Source of the DNA: Methylorubrum sp. B1-46
GTDB lineage: Bacteria > Pseudomonadota > Alphaproteobacteria > Rhizobiales > Beijerinckiaceae
Length of the DNA: 64,000 nucleotides
Direction: 5' to 3'
Assembly (NCBI RefSeq): GCF_021117295.1
Contig: NZ_CP088247.1
Coordinates: forward strand, 1,565,001-1,629,000
A program made the position numbers and the translations under genes. Position 1 is the first letter of the stretch. Every line of letters begins with the position of its first letter. This document shows positions 8,439 to 17,045 of this stretch, one piece after another. A model generated the notes under the pieces. The model made no database searches. It was not told where the DNA came from and worked only from the letters and a program-made list of their open reading frames with translations.

Positions 8439-8688
8439 GGCGCATTTTACTAGGCTTTATCCTTCTGCTTGGCGCCAAGCATACGCCTCCGGAAGGAGCC
8501 ATGCGAGGGTACGAGACGGGAACGCCGGAACGGCTAAAGTAGCGTCAAATTTCAAAACGGAGACACTGCCCGGCGTCCATCGAGCCCCGTAACGGCACGC
8601 CCCCCTTCCGCCGTCCGAGCCGGAAAACAGCCCGGTCCCGATCCCGCATCCATTGACCTCCGCGCGAGCTTGGCCGTAGCTGGCGGCC

Positions 8689-9066
8689 ATGCGAGGGCGC
8701 CTGCCGGGATGGACCGTGTGCCGCGCGGTCATCGCCGTGGCCGCGCTCTACGCGCTTGCCCTGCAGGTCGTCCTCGGCGCGGCGGCGCTGGCCGGAACCG
8801 TCGGCCCCGATGGCGGCCTCGTCCACATCCTCTGCGCGCCCGATGCGTCGGATCCCGACGCGCCCACGAAGGCGCACACGGCGCACCTGCCCTGCTGCCA
8901 GGCCGCGCACGTCCTGCCGAGCCTCGACGTTCCGGACCCCGCCCACGCCGTCGTCGCCTGGCCGCCGGAGCGGATCGCGCCGCCCGCATGGCGGCCTGAG
9001 GTCGTCGCCCTGCCCCGCGCCCCGCCCGGGACGCGCCCGAGCCCGCGAGCCCCACCCGTCGCCTGA
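8689..9066 (+). CDS. DUF2946 family protein, second copy
   Basis: 125 aa. The N-terminal hydrophobic segment (AVIAVAALYALALQVVLGAA, residues 14-33) is closely alike in the first copy at 4556. A Cys/His cluster HLPCCQAAH follows near residues 65-73, then a proline/arginine-rich tail. The TonB receptor begins 42 bases downstream on the same strand, so the two are probably co-transcribed. DUF2946 next to TonB-dependent copper receptors is a recurring arrangement in proteobacteria. Function unproven; a role in copper or cobalt handling is inferred. Confidence 0.75.
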   Translation: MRGRLPGWTVCRAVIAVAALYALALQVVLGAAALAGTVGPDGGLVHILCAPDASDPDAPTKAHTAHLPCCQAAHVLPSLDVPDPAHAVVAWPPERIAPPAWRPEVVALPRAPPGTRPSPRAPPVA

Positions 9067-9108
9067 TCGATCGCACCTCCCGATCCTTCAGACCACGGAC
9101 CTTTCCTC

Positions 9109-11283
9109 ATGCCTTCCCGTCAACGGGCCGTGCCGCGCGCCGCCCTGTCCTCGCGCCTGCTCGCCTCGACGCTGCTCGCCGCCGGCTTCACCCTCGCCGC
9201 CCCGGCCTTTGCCGAGTCCCTTGACTCGCCGGAGAGCGCGACCCCTTCCTCGACCACACTTGCCGAGATCAGCGTTTCCGGCACCGGCCGCGCCTCCGCT
9301 CCGGGCGAGACGGCCGGCTCGCTGACCGTGCCGAGCGTGGCCGCGCAGCGGGCGGCGGTGAACGCCACCGTCGGCTCCGTCGCCTTCGTCGACGCTGCGA
9401 ACTTCCAGAACCGCTACGCCAACACCGTGCGCGACGTGCTCAAAGACGTGCCCGGCGTGTTCGTGCAGGAGCGCTACGGCCAGGAGATGCGCCTCTCGAT
9501 CCGTGGCTCCGGCATCGCCCGCGGCTTCCATGTCCGCGGCATCGAGCTGCTGCAGGACGGCATCCCGCTCAACCTCGCCGACGGGAGCGGCGACTTCTAC
9601 CAGATCGACCCGCTCTCCTTACGCTCGGTCGAGGTCTACAAGGGCGGCAATGCGCTCACCTTCGGCGCGACCACGCTCGGCGGCGCGGTCAACTTCGTGA
9701 CGCCGACCGCCTACACGGCCCTGGCGCCGAACATCGCCCGCATCGACGGCGGCAGCTTCAACACGATCCGCGAGCACTTCCAGGTCTCGCGGATCTCAGG
9801 CCCCGCCGATGTCCTGATCTCCGGCACGGCGACCAATTCCGATGGATTCCGCGATCACGAGACGCAGCGCACCCGCAACGTGAACGCCAATATCGGCTAC
9901 CGGCTCGCGCCGGGGGTCGAAACCCGGTTCTACCTCGGCTTCTACGACACCGACCAGAAGCTGCCCGGCTCGCTCTCGCTGTTCAACGCCCTGAACAATC
10001 CCCTTCTCGCCAACCCGGTGGCTATCACCGGCAACCAATCGCGAAAGGTGACGACGGAGCGCATCGCCAATCGCACCTCATTCGAACTCGAAATCGGGCG
10101 CCTCGACATCGATTCCTGGGCGATTCACAAGAACCTTAACCACCCGATCTTCCAGGTGATCGACCAAGACGGCTGGACCTACGGCGTCGCGCCGCGCTGG
10201 GCCGGCACGTTCGATCTCGGCGGCTTCCGCAACGACCTGATCCTCGGCCTGCGGGCGTTTGCCGGCATCAACGAGGCCCGGCAATTCGTGAACGTGGCGG
10301 GCCTGCGCGGGGCCCAGACGCTCAACGCGCGCCAGAGCGCCTCGAACATCGAGGCCTATGCCGAGAACCGGTTCTGGTTCCGGCCCGACATGGCGCTGAT
10401 GACCGGCGCCAAGCTGTTCTCCTCAAACCGCACCTTCAGCGACAGGGGCGGCTTGGCCGCCAACCCCGCCGCGCGCTTTGCCAACATCACCTACGAGGGC
10501 ATCAACCCGAAGATCGGACTGCTGTGGCAGCCGCTGCCGGACATCCAGGTGTTTGCCGACATCACCCGCTCGCGCGACGTGCCGGACTTCTCCGACCTCG
10601 TGCAGACCAACCTGCTGCGCACCACCTTCGTGCCGCTGGAGGCCCAGCGCGCCTGGACCTACGAGGTCGGCTCGCGCGGCCGGATCGACCGGCTGGCCTG
10701 GGACGTGACGCTCTACCGGGCGGAGGTGCGCGACGCACTGATCAACTTCACGCCCAATCCCGGCCTGAACATCCCGGCGGCGACCTTCAACGCCCCGCGC
10801 ACCCGCCATCAGGGCGTCGAGGCCGCCGTGACCCTCGACCTCGCTGCGGATCTGACCGGCATCGGCGACGGGCTCAGCCTGACCCAGATCTGGACCCACA
10901 ACGACTTCCGCTTCGTCGGCGACCCGGTCTTCGGCAACAACCGCATCGCCGGCGTGCCGGTGAACGTGCTGCGCACGGTGCTCGGCTACCGGCATCCCAG
11001 CGGCTTCTACCTCTCACCCACCCTCGACTGGGTGCCCGAGGGCGCGTTTGCGGACCACGCCAACACTCTGAAGGTGCCGGGCTACGCCCTGCTCGGCCTC
11101 CAGACCGGCATCGACTTCACCAACGGCGTCTCGCTGTTCGTGGATGCCCGCAACCTGACGGACGAACGCTATGTCTCCGACATCTCGGTGGTGACCAACG
11201 CCGCGACCGTGGCGGGCGGACCGGTGGCGTTCTTTCCGGGCAACGGCCGCAGCGTGTTCGGAGGCGTGCGGGCCTCGTTCTGA
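9109..11283 (+). CDS. TonB-dependent outer-membrane receptor
   Basis: 724 aa. The signal peptide ends PAFA. A TonB-box-like segment (LAEISVSGTG, about residue 50) leads into the plug domain (about 75-190, with DVLKDVPGVFVQERYGQEMRLS and VEVYKGGNALTFGA), then a 22-strand barrel ending in a C-terminal Phe (GVRASF), as needed for outer-membrane insertion. It takes up a chelated metal or cofactor using TonB energy. Neighbouring DUF2946, PCuAC and SCO genes suggest copper or a copper chelate. Fe or lanthanide chelates cannot be excluded from sequence alone. Confidence 0.9.
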   Translation: MPSRQRAVPRAALSSRLLASTLLAAGFTLAAPAFAESLDSPESATPSSTTLAEISVSGTGRASAPGETAGSLTVPSVAAQRAAVNATVGSVAFVDAANFQNRYANTVRDVLKDVPGVFVQERYGQEMRLSIRGSGIARGFHVRGIELLQDGIPLNLADGSGDFYQIDPLSLRSVEVYKGGNALTFGATTLGGAVNFVTPTAYTALAPNIARIDGGSFNTIREHFQVSRISGPADVLISGTATNSDGFRDHETQRTRNVNANIGYRLAPGVETRFYLGFYDTDQKLPGSLSLFNALNNPLLANPVAITGNQSRKVTTERIANRTSFELEIGRLDIDSWAIHKNLNHPIFQVIDQDGWTYGVAPRWAGTFDLGGFRNDLILGLRAFAGINEARQFVNVAGLRGAQTLNARQSASNIEAYAENRFWFRPDMALMTGAKLFSSNRTFSDRGGLAANPAARFANITYEGINPKIGLLWQPLPDIQVFADITRSRDVPDFSDLVQTNLLRTTFVPLEAQRAWTYEVGSRGRIDRLAWDVTLYRAEVRDALINFTPNPGLNIPAATFNAPRTRHQGVEAAVTLDLAADLTGIGDGLSLTQIWTHNDFRFVGDPVFGNNRIAGVPVNVLRTVLGYRHPSGFYLSPTLDWVPEGAFADHANTLKVPGYALLGLQTGIDFTNGVSLFVDARNLTDERYVSDISVVTNAATVAGGPVAFFPGNGRSVFGGVRASF

Positions 11284-11299
11284 GGGCCCGAATTTCCCC

Positions 11300-11324
11300 C
11301 GCCGCCGGCTGACGGCCGGCGGCG
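11300..11324 (+). terminator. possible terminator after the TonB receptor
   Basis: A 10-bp perfect stem, CGCCGCCGGC at 11300-11309 and GCCGGCGGCG at 11315-11324, with a 5-base loop, 17 bases after the receptor stop. No T-run follows. The remaining sequence to 11589 holds no gene but becomes AT-richer after about 11465 and probably carries the promoter of the caspase gene. Confidence 0.5.
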
Positions 11325-11589
11325 ATTCGCGACTCGTCATCCGGCGCTCGGAGGCCCTCGCCCAAGCCTGAGGGTGCATCGAAACAACGATTCGGGGCCC
11401 GTGAGACGGACGGCGCCCTGCGGGCAGCGGGATTTGCGAAACGAGCGCGGACGGCTCGGACGCCCCTAATCACATTTCGCAAATCGGATGGATTGATTTC
11501 ATCAAAGCCCTACAGCAGACTTACTGTATTCGGTCTTTGGAAAATTTGAGATTTCAGGCAGACATCCCATCAATGCGGGAGCATGGATC

Positions 11590-13437
11590 ATGCCAAATTC
11601 ACTGCGTATCCTCTGTGTGCACGGTCTTGGCGATCAGCGCCAAAGCAATTGGGACGCAGATTGGTCGAGCGCGATCAAGCGCGCTGTCGGGGCGAACGCC
11701 GGTGTTGAACTGGATTTCCGGTTCCTGACCTACGATCCCATCTTCGAGCAGACCGACATCAGCTTTGCGGAGACGCTCAATGCCTTCTGGAAGCTGGCGC
11801 GCAGCGGTCTCGGCGGCTTGTTTCGCCAGCCGCGCGGCCCTGTGAGCAATATCTCGGACCGTCTCCGCTGGACCGCCGGCTACGTCGTCGCCTGGGTGGA
11901 GGATGAACGGTTCCAGCAGGAAACCCGTACGCTCGTGCTCGATACGGTGCGCGACTACAAGCCCGACATTGTCCTCGCCCATAGCCTGGGCTCTCTCGTC
12001 ACTTACAACGCCTTCTCACACGCGGATGCGGCGGAAAGCGAGGCGGCCAAGGCGCTCGCCAACACGCATTACGTGACGTTCGGATCGCAGATCGGCAATC
12101 CTTTTGTCCTGGGAAATCTGACATATGGACGCGTTCAACGTCTTGCCGTCCGGCACTGGCATCATCTCTACAATGAGCACGACGATGTCTTCACCGCGCC
12201 CCTGAGAGTTCAGGGCGTCGACAACTTCAATCAGCTTCTCACGCCGTTCGATCTTCCCGGCTTCGGCGATCATGATGCCGCCGGCTACCTCACGCATACC
12301 GTGACGCAAACCTCCTTCTGGACGCCGGTGGTCGATCTCGCGGCCCGTCGTCCCAGGGCGGTGGGGCTTGCGGCGACGGCGGAGGCCAGTCCTTGGAATC
12401 GGTCGCTTCCGGCCACGCCCCCCTCCACACGGCGCAAGGCGCTGCTGATCGGCATCGATGATTACCCCGATCCCAGCAATCGGCTGTCGGGATGCATGAA
12501 CGATGTTTTCGCGATGAGCGCGACCCTGCAGGATTGCGGGTTCGAGCCGGAGCAGATTCGCGTCTGCCTGAACGAGCGCGCCACCGCAGACGGCATCCTC
12601 TCCCGGCTCGAATGGCTGGTCGACGGTGCGCAAGCCGGTGACCAGTTGGTGTTCTTTTACTCCGGGCACGGCGCGCGTGTGCCGGAATACGGCCAACAGG
12701 AAGAGCCGGACCGGCTCACCGAGACGCTCGTGCCGTATGACTTCGACTGGACGCCGGAGCGCGGTGTGTCCGACGAGCAGATCAACGGCTTCTACGCGCA
12801 ACTCCCTTACGACACCCAGCTCCTGATGATCTTCGACTGCTGTCATTCCGGCAGCATGCATCGCGATGGCGCTGGTCGCGCGCGCGGGATCACGCCCCCG
12901 GACGACATCCGGCACCGCCAGCTCCGATGGAATCGCGAGGAGGAGATGTGGGTCGAGCGTGACTTCACCCCACTCAACAAGGCTTTTGCGAGCCAAGCGG
13001 CGAAACGGCAGGCCTTTTTCGGCACCAACCTCGCCACGGTCCGCCTGGGACGCGCCGCCCTGCTCCGCGTCAGCGACCAGAAGAGTTACGATAAGGCCAA
13101 AAAGGCGAGCGGAGCACCGACAGGCCCATTCCTCCCTGTCATCATCGAAGCCTGTGGAGAGGAGCAGTATTCCTACGAGTACCGTCACGGCGCGACCAGC
13201 TACGGCGCCTTCACCTTCTGTCTCACGTCCATTCTGCGCAAAGAGAAGAACATTACCTTCTGGGACCTCGTGCAGCGTGCGACGGAGCGGCTGGAACGGC
13301 TCGGCTATAACCAGAAGCCGCAAATTCTGGGGCCGGCTATCGATCTCGATGCGAAGGTGCCGTTCGAGACAGGGCGAGGCGGCAAGGCGCCCGCCGGCAA
13401 CCTGCCCGGCTCGGCGACGCCGCGGACCTCCGGGTGA
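11590..13437 (+). CDS. serine-hydrolase and caspase-like (metacaspase) fusion
   Basis: 615 aa; GGGAG precedes the ATG. No signal peptide, so cytoplasmic. Residues 1-230 form an alpha/beta-hydrolase domain: oxyanion motif HGLGD at 11-15, nucleophile elbow A-H-S132-L-G, and a late HTVTQTSFW segment that may supply the histidine. Residues about 275-600 form a C14 caspase-like domain: KALLIGIDDYPDP, then YSGHGA with His360, then FDCCHSGS with Cys418 as the expected nucleophile. Prokaryotic caspase-like proteases often act as effectors in defence or cell death, and a lipase-like domain could target membranes. Whether the protease activates the hydrolase is inference. It stands alone, flanked by unrelated genes. 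Confidence 0.85.
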   Translation: MPNSLRILCVHGLGDQRQSNWDADWSSAIKRAVGANAGVELDFRFLTYDPIFEQTDISFAETLNAFWKLARSGLGGLFRQPRGPVSNISDRLRWTAGYVVAWVEDERFQQETRTLVLDTVRDYKPDIVLAHSLGSLVTYNAFSHADAAESEAAKALANTHYVTFGSQIGNPFVLGNLTYGRVQRLAVRHWHHLYNEHDDVFTAPLRVQGVDNFNQLLTPFDLPGFGDHDAAGYLTHTVTQTSFWTPVVDLAARRPRAVGLAATAEASPWNRSLPATPPSTRRKALLIGIDDYPDPSNRLSGCMNDVFAMSATLQDCGFEPEQIRVCLNERATADGILSRLEWLVDGAQAGDQLVFFYSGHGARVPEYGQQEEPDRLTETLVPYDFDWTPERGVSDEQINGFYAQLPYDTQLLMIFDCCHSGSMHRDGAGRARGITPPDDIRHRQLRWNREEEMWVERDFTPLNKAFASQAAKRQAFFGTNLATVRLGRAALLRVSDQKSYDKAKKASGAPTGPFLPVIIEACGEEQYSYEYRHGATSYGAFTFCLTSILRKEKNITFWDLVQRATERLERLGYNQKPQILGPAIDLDAKVPFETGRGGKAPAGNLPGSATPRTSG

Positions 13438-13563
13438 TGACCCGGGCACTCCGCAAAGGGCCGCCATGGGTAGACGAGCCCGGCCCTCGGGTAAGGGCAG
13501 CCGGCAAGCGACGGCCGATCGCGGGGAGCGTGAGAGAATCTTCCGAGCCGCGAAGGAGCGACC

Positions 13564-15036
13564 TCAATACTGAACCGTCGCACGAAGCCCCAGCACGGCG
13601 GCGTTGCGCACACGGCGCCCTTCCGGGTCGCGCGGATTGGCGATGCCGCCGCCGGGATGCAGGATCAGTTGCACGTCGGGCTGCACGGTGAAGCCCGGCA
13701 CCACCACGGCCTGATAGGTCGCCTCGATCACCGTCTCGGCCCGCCGCCGCGGCATCGCCGTGCCGGTCAGGATGATGGTGTCGATGTCGGACCGGCGGGC
13801 ATCATCGGAGAGGCGGGCATAAGCGAGGCTGAGGCCGAGCGTATCGTCGTCGCGGCCCGGAAGCAGGCCTTTGTAGGCGAGCCCGGCATCGAGATAGGCG
13901 GAAACGAGGCTGGAGCGGGTCGGCGACCACGCCGCGCGCACGAAGAAGCCGAGCCCCTCGTCGTCCTTGCCGGTTTCCCGATAGAGCGTCTGGTCGTAGA
14001 TCGCGTAGATCCCGGCATTGCCGCGCAAAGGGCGGCCGACGCCCGACGCGTTCGGGTCGGCGAGCGGCAAGCCGGTGTTGTCGAGGCGCAAGCTCTCGAA
14101 GCGCCCGAAATGTTGCCAGCCACCCAGCGTGATGTCACCGGGCAGGCTTTTGGCATCCGCCTCCGTGTTGAAGGCATAGGTCGCCTCAGCGACGACCAGG
14201 GCCGGGTCGCGGGTGCGGAAGTTGGTGCCGGTGCGGTCGAGGCGTTGCGCCTCCGGGTCGTCGCCGGGGCGGTTGGCGCCGGCCGGATCGCCGTTGTAGA
14301 GCCCGGCCTGGAGCGAAAATCCGTTGCCCGGCACGCATTTGGCGCGGATCGCGGGCGAGGCGAGCGGATAGGCCGGGCCGCCGCTCGGCAGGTTGAGCCC
14401 GGTGATCGCCGGCCAGCCGAAGGTCGAGTTCACGAACAGGGTTGCGGTCTGGCTGACGAAGAATTCGGTGTCGGCCGCCTGCTGGCCGATGCGGATGCCG
14501 AGTTGACCCTCGAAGAGCTGCTGGTCGAGCCACAGCACGTAGAGGCGTGAAGACGGCAGCGCCTCGATCACGCTGGCGGCCAGCAGGTTGCCGACATAGT
14601 AGCGCGAGAGGCCGGTGCCGTGGATGAAGTAGGCGTTGGCGTGGACCGTGGCGCCGTCCCAGCCGGCGAGCCGTTGCAGGTCGAGGTTGAGCCGCAGGTT
14701 CAGCCGATCCTCGACGATCGCCCCCTGGCGGAGGCCGCCGACGGGATTGCCCAGCGTCTCGGCGATGTAGGTGAGACTGTATTCGATGCCCCGCTGCCTC
14801 AGCAGGGGCCGCAGCCCGAGGGGATCGCCGAAGGGTCCGAGCGAGGGCTCGATCGAGCGCACGTAGCCGCCCGAGGCCTGGCTCGTCGATTCCGGCTGGG
14901 AGACCGAGATCCGCGGATCGCCGCCCGCGCCCTCGTAGACCGGCCGTCCGGTGGGCTGTGCGAGGGCGGGCGGTCCGGCGAGAGCCGTCAGAGCGAGCGC
15001 GACGGAAAGAACGCCTGGAACGGGGCGGGGGGACAA
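13564..15036 (-). CDS. OprB-family carbohydrate-selective porin
   Basis: 490 aa with a signal peptide ending PALAQ. After a short linker the whole chain matches the OprB porin family: GIEYSLTYIAETLGNPVGG near residue 85, LYVLWLDQQLFEGQLGIRIGQ near 165, then repeated beta-strand blocks and a C-terminal strand ending VQY with an aromatic last residue. It forms an outer-membrane pore, typically for sugars or small organic solutes. It lies between the hydrolase-caspase gene (convergent) and the GntR regulator (same strand, 149 bases upstream), so it may be controlled with the TRAP transporter, though the sequence does not show this. Confidence 0.88.
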   Translation of the reverse strand: MSPRPVPGVLSVALALTALAGPPALAQPTGRPVYEGAGGDPRISVSQPESTSQASGGYVRSIEPSLGPFGDPLGLRPLLRQRGIEYSLTYIAETLGNPVGGLRQGAIVEDRLNLRLNLDLQRLAGWDGATVHANAYFIHGTGLSRYYVGNLLAASVIEALPSSRLYVLWLDQQLFEGQLGIRIGQQAADTEFFVSQTATLFVNSTFGWPAITGLNLPSGGPAYPLASPAIRAKCVPGNGFSLQAGLYNGDPAGANRPGDDPEAQRLDRTGTNFRTRDPALVVAEATYAFNTEADAKSLPGDITLGGWQHFGRFESLRLDNTGLPLADPNASGVGRPLRGNAGIYAIYDQTLYRETGKDDEGLGFFVRAAWSPTRSSLVSAYLDAGLAYKGLLPGRDDDTLGLSLAYARLSDDARRSDIDTIILTGTAMPRRRAETVIEATYQAVVVPGFTVQPDVQLILHPGGGIANPRDPEGRRVRNAAVLGLRATVQY

Positions 15037-15185
15037 GACGGAACACCTGAGGAAAGTCGTGAAGCTCGACTTTATGACCTCGTTCTCGGCCCCGCTAGAG
15101 TGGTCGAGGCAAGGTTGCAGCTTCGCAGTTCCGGAGCCGGCACTTGAAATTCAAGATGGGGGGATGACGGACCCTGAAAGCGCAC

Positions 15186-15857
15186 TTACGCCGCGCTGTG
15201 ATCCAGCGCCCGCAGGTTGGCCACCAGCTCCGAGAATCCGTCCCCCTGAATCAGCACGTGGCGGCGGAGCTGGTCGGCCGCCGCGGCGCCGTCACTGGCG
15301 AAGATCGCCGCAACGACCGACTCGTGCTCGGCGAGCGATTGCGCCACCCGGTGGCGGGTGCGCAGTTGCAGCCGGCGGTAGGGCGAGAGGCGGCGGTGCA
15401 GCGCCAGCGCCTGCCCGCACAGAAAATCGTTGCGGCAGGCGCGGTAGATCACGGTGTGGAAGACGTAGTTCTCGCCGTAATAGGATTCCGGATCGCCCGT
15501 CGCGGCGGCCCGCGCGCAGGCTTCGAGCGCGCCCTTGAGTTCCGCCTCGAGCTCCGGCGTGAGGCGGCGCGCAGCGAGCCGGCCGCAGGCGGCCTCCAGT
15601 TCCGCCATTGTCTCGAACATCTCCAGGAGATGCCCCGGCTCGGGGGCGCTCACCACCATGCCGCGACGCGGCTTGGTCTCCACGAGGCCGGTGGCCGCCA
15701 GTTGCAGCAGCGCCTCGCGGATCGGCGTGCGCGAGACGCCGAAGCGCTCGGCGAGCTGCGTCTCGTCGAGGCGCGCACCGAGGGCGAGACGCCCCTCGAC
15801 GATCTCGTCCTCGATCGTCTGCCGGAGGCGCTGGGTCTGGTTCATCGTTCGAATCAT
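15186..15857 (-). CDS. GntR-type transcriptional regulator (FCD/FadR group)
   Basis: 223 aa. The N-terminal winged helix-turn-helix (residues about 8-75) has the GntR pattern AERFGVSRTPIREALLQLAATGLVE. The C-terminal FCD ligand-binding domain (about 80-210) has the metal-binding-type residues of this group, with E-Y-V-FH near 125 and H-V-IQ near 205. It is divergent from the TRAP transporter genes and shares their promoter region, which contains two palindromes fitting a dimeric regulator. It probably controls the transporter in response to its substrate, an organic acid or similar compound. A second start 12 bases inside (MNQTQ) is equally possible. Confidence 0.9.
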   Translation of the reverse strand: MIRTMNQTQRLRQTIEDEIVEGRLALGARLDETQLAERFGVSRTPIREALLQLAATGLVETKPRRGMVVSAPEPGHLLEMFETMAELEAACGRLAARRLTPELEAELKGALEACARAAATGDPESYYGENYVFHTVIYRACRNDFLCGQALALHRRLSPYRRLQLRTRHRVAQSLAEHESVVAAIFASDGAAAADQLRRHVLIQGDGFSELVANLRALDHSAA

Positions 15858-15900
15858 CGGCGGATCCCTGCCGACGCATATTCAAGGGCGTTGACAAAAT

Positions 15901-15924
15901 ATGCAAGATGACGCGATCTTGCAT
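15901..15924. promoter_or_regulatory. palindromic operator, likely for the GntR regulator
   Basis: A perfect inverted repeat, ATGCAAGAT, 6-base spacer, ATCTTGCAT, placed midway between the GntR regulator and dctP. TTGACA lies directly upstream at 15891-15896. Perfect 9-bp half-sites in the middle of a divergent promoter are what a dimeric GntR protein would need. Binding is inferred. Confidence 0.75.
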
Positions 15925-15947
15925 TAAATGCTGCGGTGAAACGTATA

Positions 15948-15962
15948 TTGTGCGCCGCACAA
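15948..15962. promoter_or_regulatory. second palindrome overlapping the dctP promoter
   Basis: TTGTGCG, one base, CGCACAA: a perfect odd palindrome that overlaps a TATATT (15944-15949) suited as the dctP -10 element. It differs in sequence from the operator at 15901. It could be a second site for the same regulator or a site for another protein. Confidence 0.5.
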
Positions 15963-16022
15963 AAGTCCGAAGCAACGGACTCGATCAGAATCCGCGAATG
16001 CGGCATTCGAAGAGGAAACGCC

Positions 16023-17045
16023 ATGACCTTGAACCGCCGCCACCTCCTCGCGGCCGGCCTCGCCGCGCCTGCGCTGCTCAAGCTCGGGACCGGCCCGGCC
16101 CAGGCCGCCACGACGCTGAAGCTGTCGCACCAGTTCCCCGGTGGCTCGATCGACGAGGGCGACTTTCGCGATCGGATGTGCCGGAAGTTCGCCGCCGCCA
16201 TCAAGGAGCGCTCGAAGGGCGCGATGGAGGTGCAGGTCTATCCCGGCTCCTCGCTGATGAAGACCAACGCGCAGTTCAGCGCCATGCGCAAAGGGGCGCT
16301 CGACCTCTCGCTCTACCCTTCGCCCTATGCCGGTGGTGAGGTGCCGGAGATGAATATCGGCCTGATGCCGGCGCTCGTCTCCTCCTACGCCCAGGCCGTG
16401 GCCTGGAAGGACGCGCCGGTCGGCCGCAAGCTCACCGAGATCCTGGAGGCCAAGGGCATCGTGCTGGTCTCCTGGGTCTGGCAAGCCGGCGGCATCGCGA
16501 GCCGCGAGCGCCCGCTGCTGACGCCCGAGGACGCCAAGGGCATGAAGGTCCGCGGCGGCTCGCGCGAGATGGACCTGATGATGAAGCAGGCCGGCGCCGC
16601 CACGCTCTCGCTGCCCTCGAACGAATCCTACGCCGCGATGCAGACCGGCGCCTGCGACGCGGTGCTGACCTCCTCGACCAGCCTGATCTCGTTCCGCCTG
16701 GAGGAGATCTCCAAGGCCCTGACCTCGGGCCGCGAGCGCTCCTACTGGTTCATGCTGGAGCCGATCATGATGTCGAAGATCGTGTTCTCCGGCCTGCCCC
16801 AGGACCAGCAGGATCTGATCATGGCGGTCGGCGCCGAGCTGGAGAGCTTCGGCCAGGAGGGTGCCAAGGCCGACGACACCCGCGTCGAGGAGGTGTTCGG
16901 CAAGGCCGGCGCCAAGGTCATGCAGCTCGACGAGGTCAATCTCGGCAAGTGGCGCGACATCGCCCGCGACACCGCCTGGAAGGATTTCTCCAACAAGAAC
17001 GCGAGCTGCGCCGAGCTGCTCAAGCTGGCGGAGAAGGTCGCATGA
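16023..17045 (+). CDS. dctP: TRAP transporter solute-binding protein (DctP family)
   Basis: 340 aa, GAGGAAA before the ATG. The N-terminal signal peptide has an RR pair (NRRHLLAAGLAAPALL), so export may be by Tat. The mature chain matches DctP throughout: TTLKLSHQFPGGS, then GALDLSLYPSPY, with the substrate-contact region KGMKVRGG near residue 175. It captures a carboxylate-type solute in the periplasm and passes it to the DctQM membrane pair. Its TGA overlaps the dctQ ATG, giving a tight dctPQM operon. The substrate is unknown; the conserved Arg in the MKVRG segment indicates a carboxylate. Confidence 0.93.
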   Translation: MTLNRRHLLAAGLAAPALLKLGTGPAQAATTLKLSHQFPGGSIDEGDFRDRMCRKFAAAIKERSKGAMEVQVYPGSSLMKTNAQFSAMRKGALDLSLYPSPYAGGEVPEMNIGLMPALVSSYAQAVAWKDAPVGRKLTEILEAKGIVLVSWVWQAGGIASRERPLLTPEDAKGMKVRGGSREMDLMMKQAGAATLSLPSNESYAAMQTGACDAVLTSSTSLISFRLEEISKALTSGRERSYWFMLEPIMMSKIVFSGLPQDQQDLIMAVGAELESFGQEGAKADDTRVEEVFGKAGAKVMQLDEVNLGKWRDIARDTAWKDFSNKNASCAELLKLAEKVA

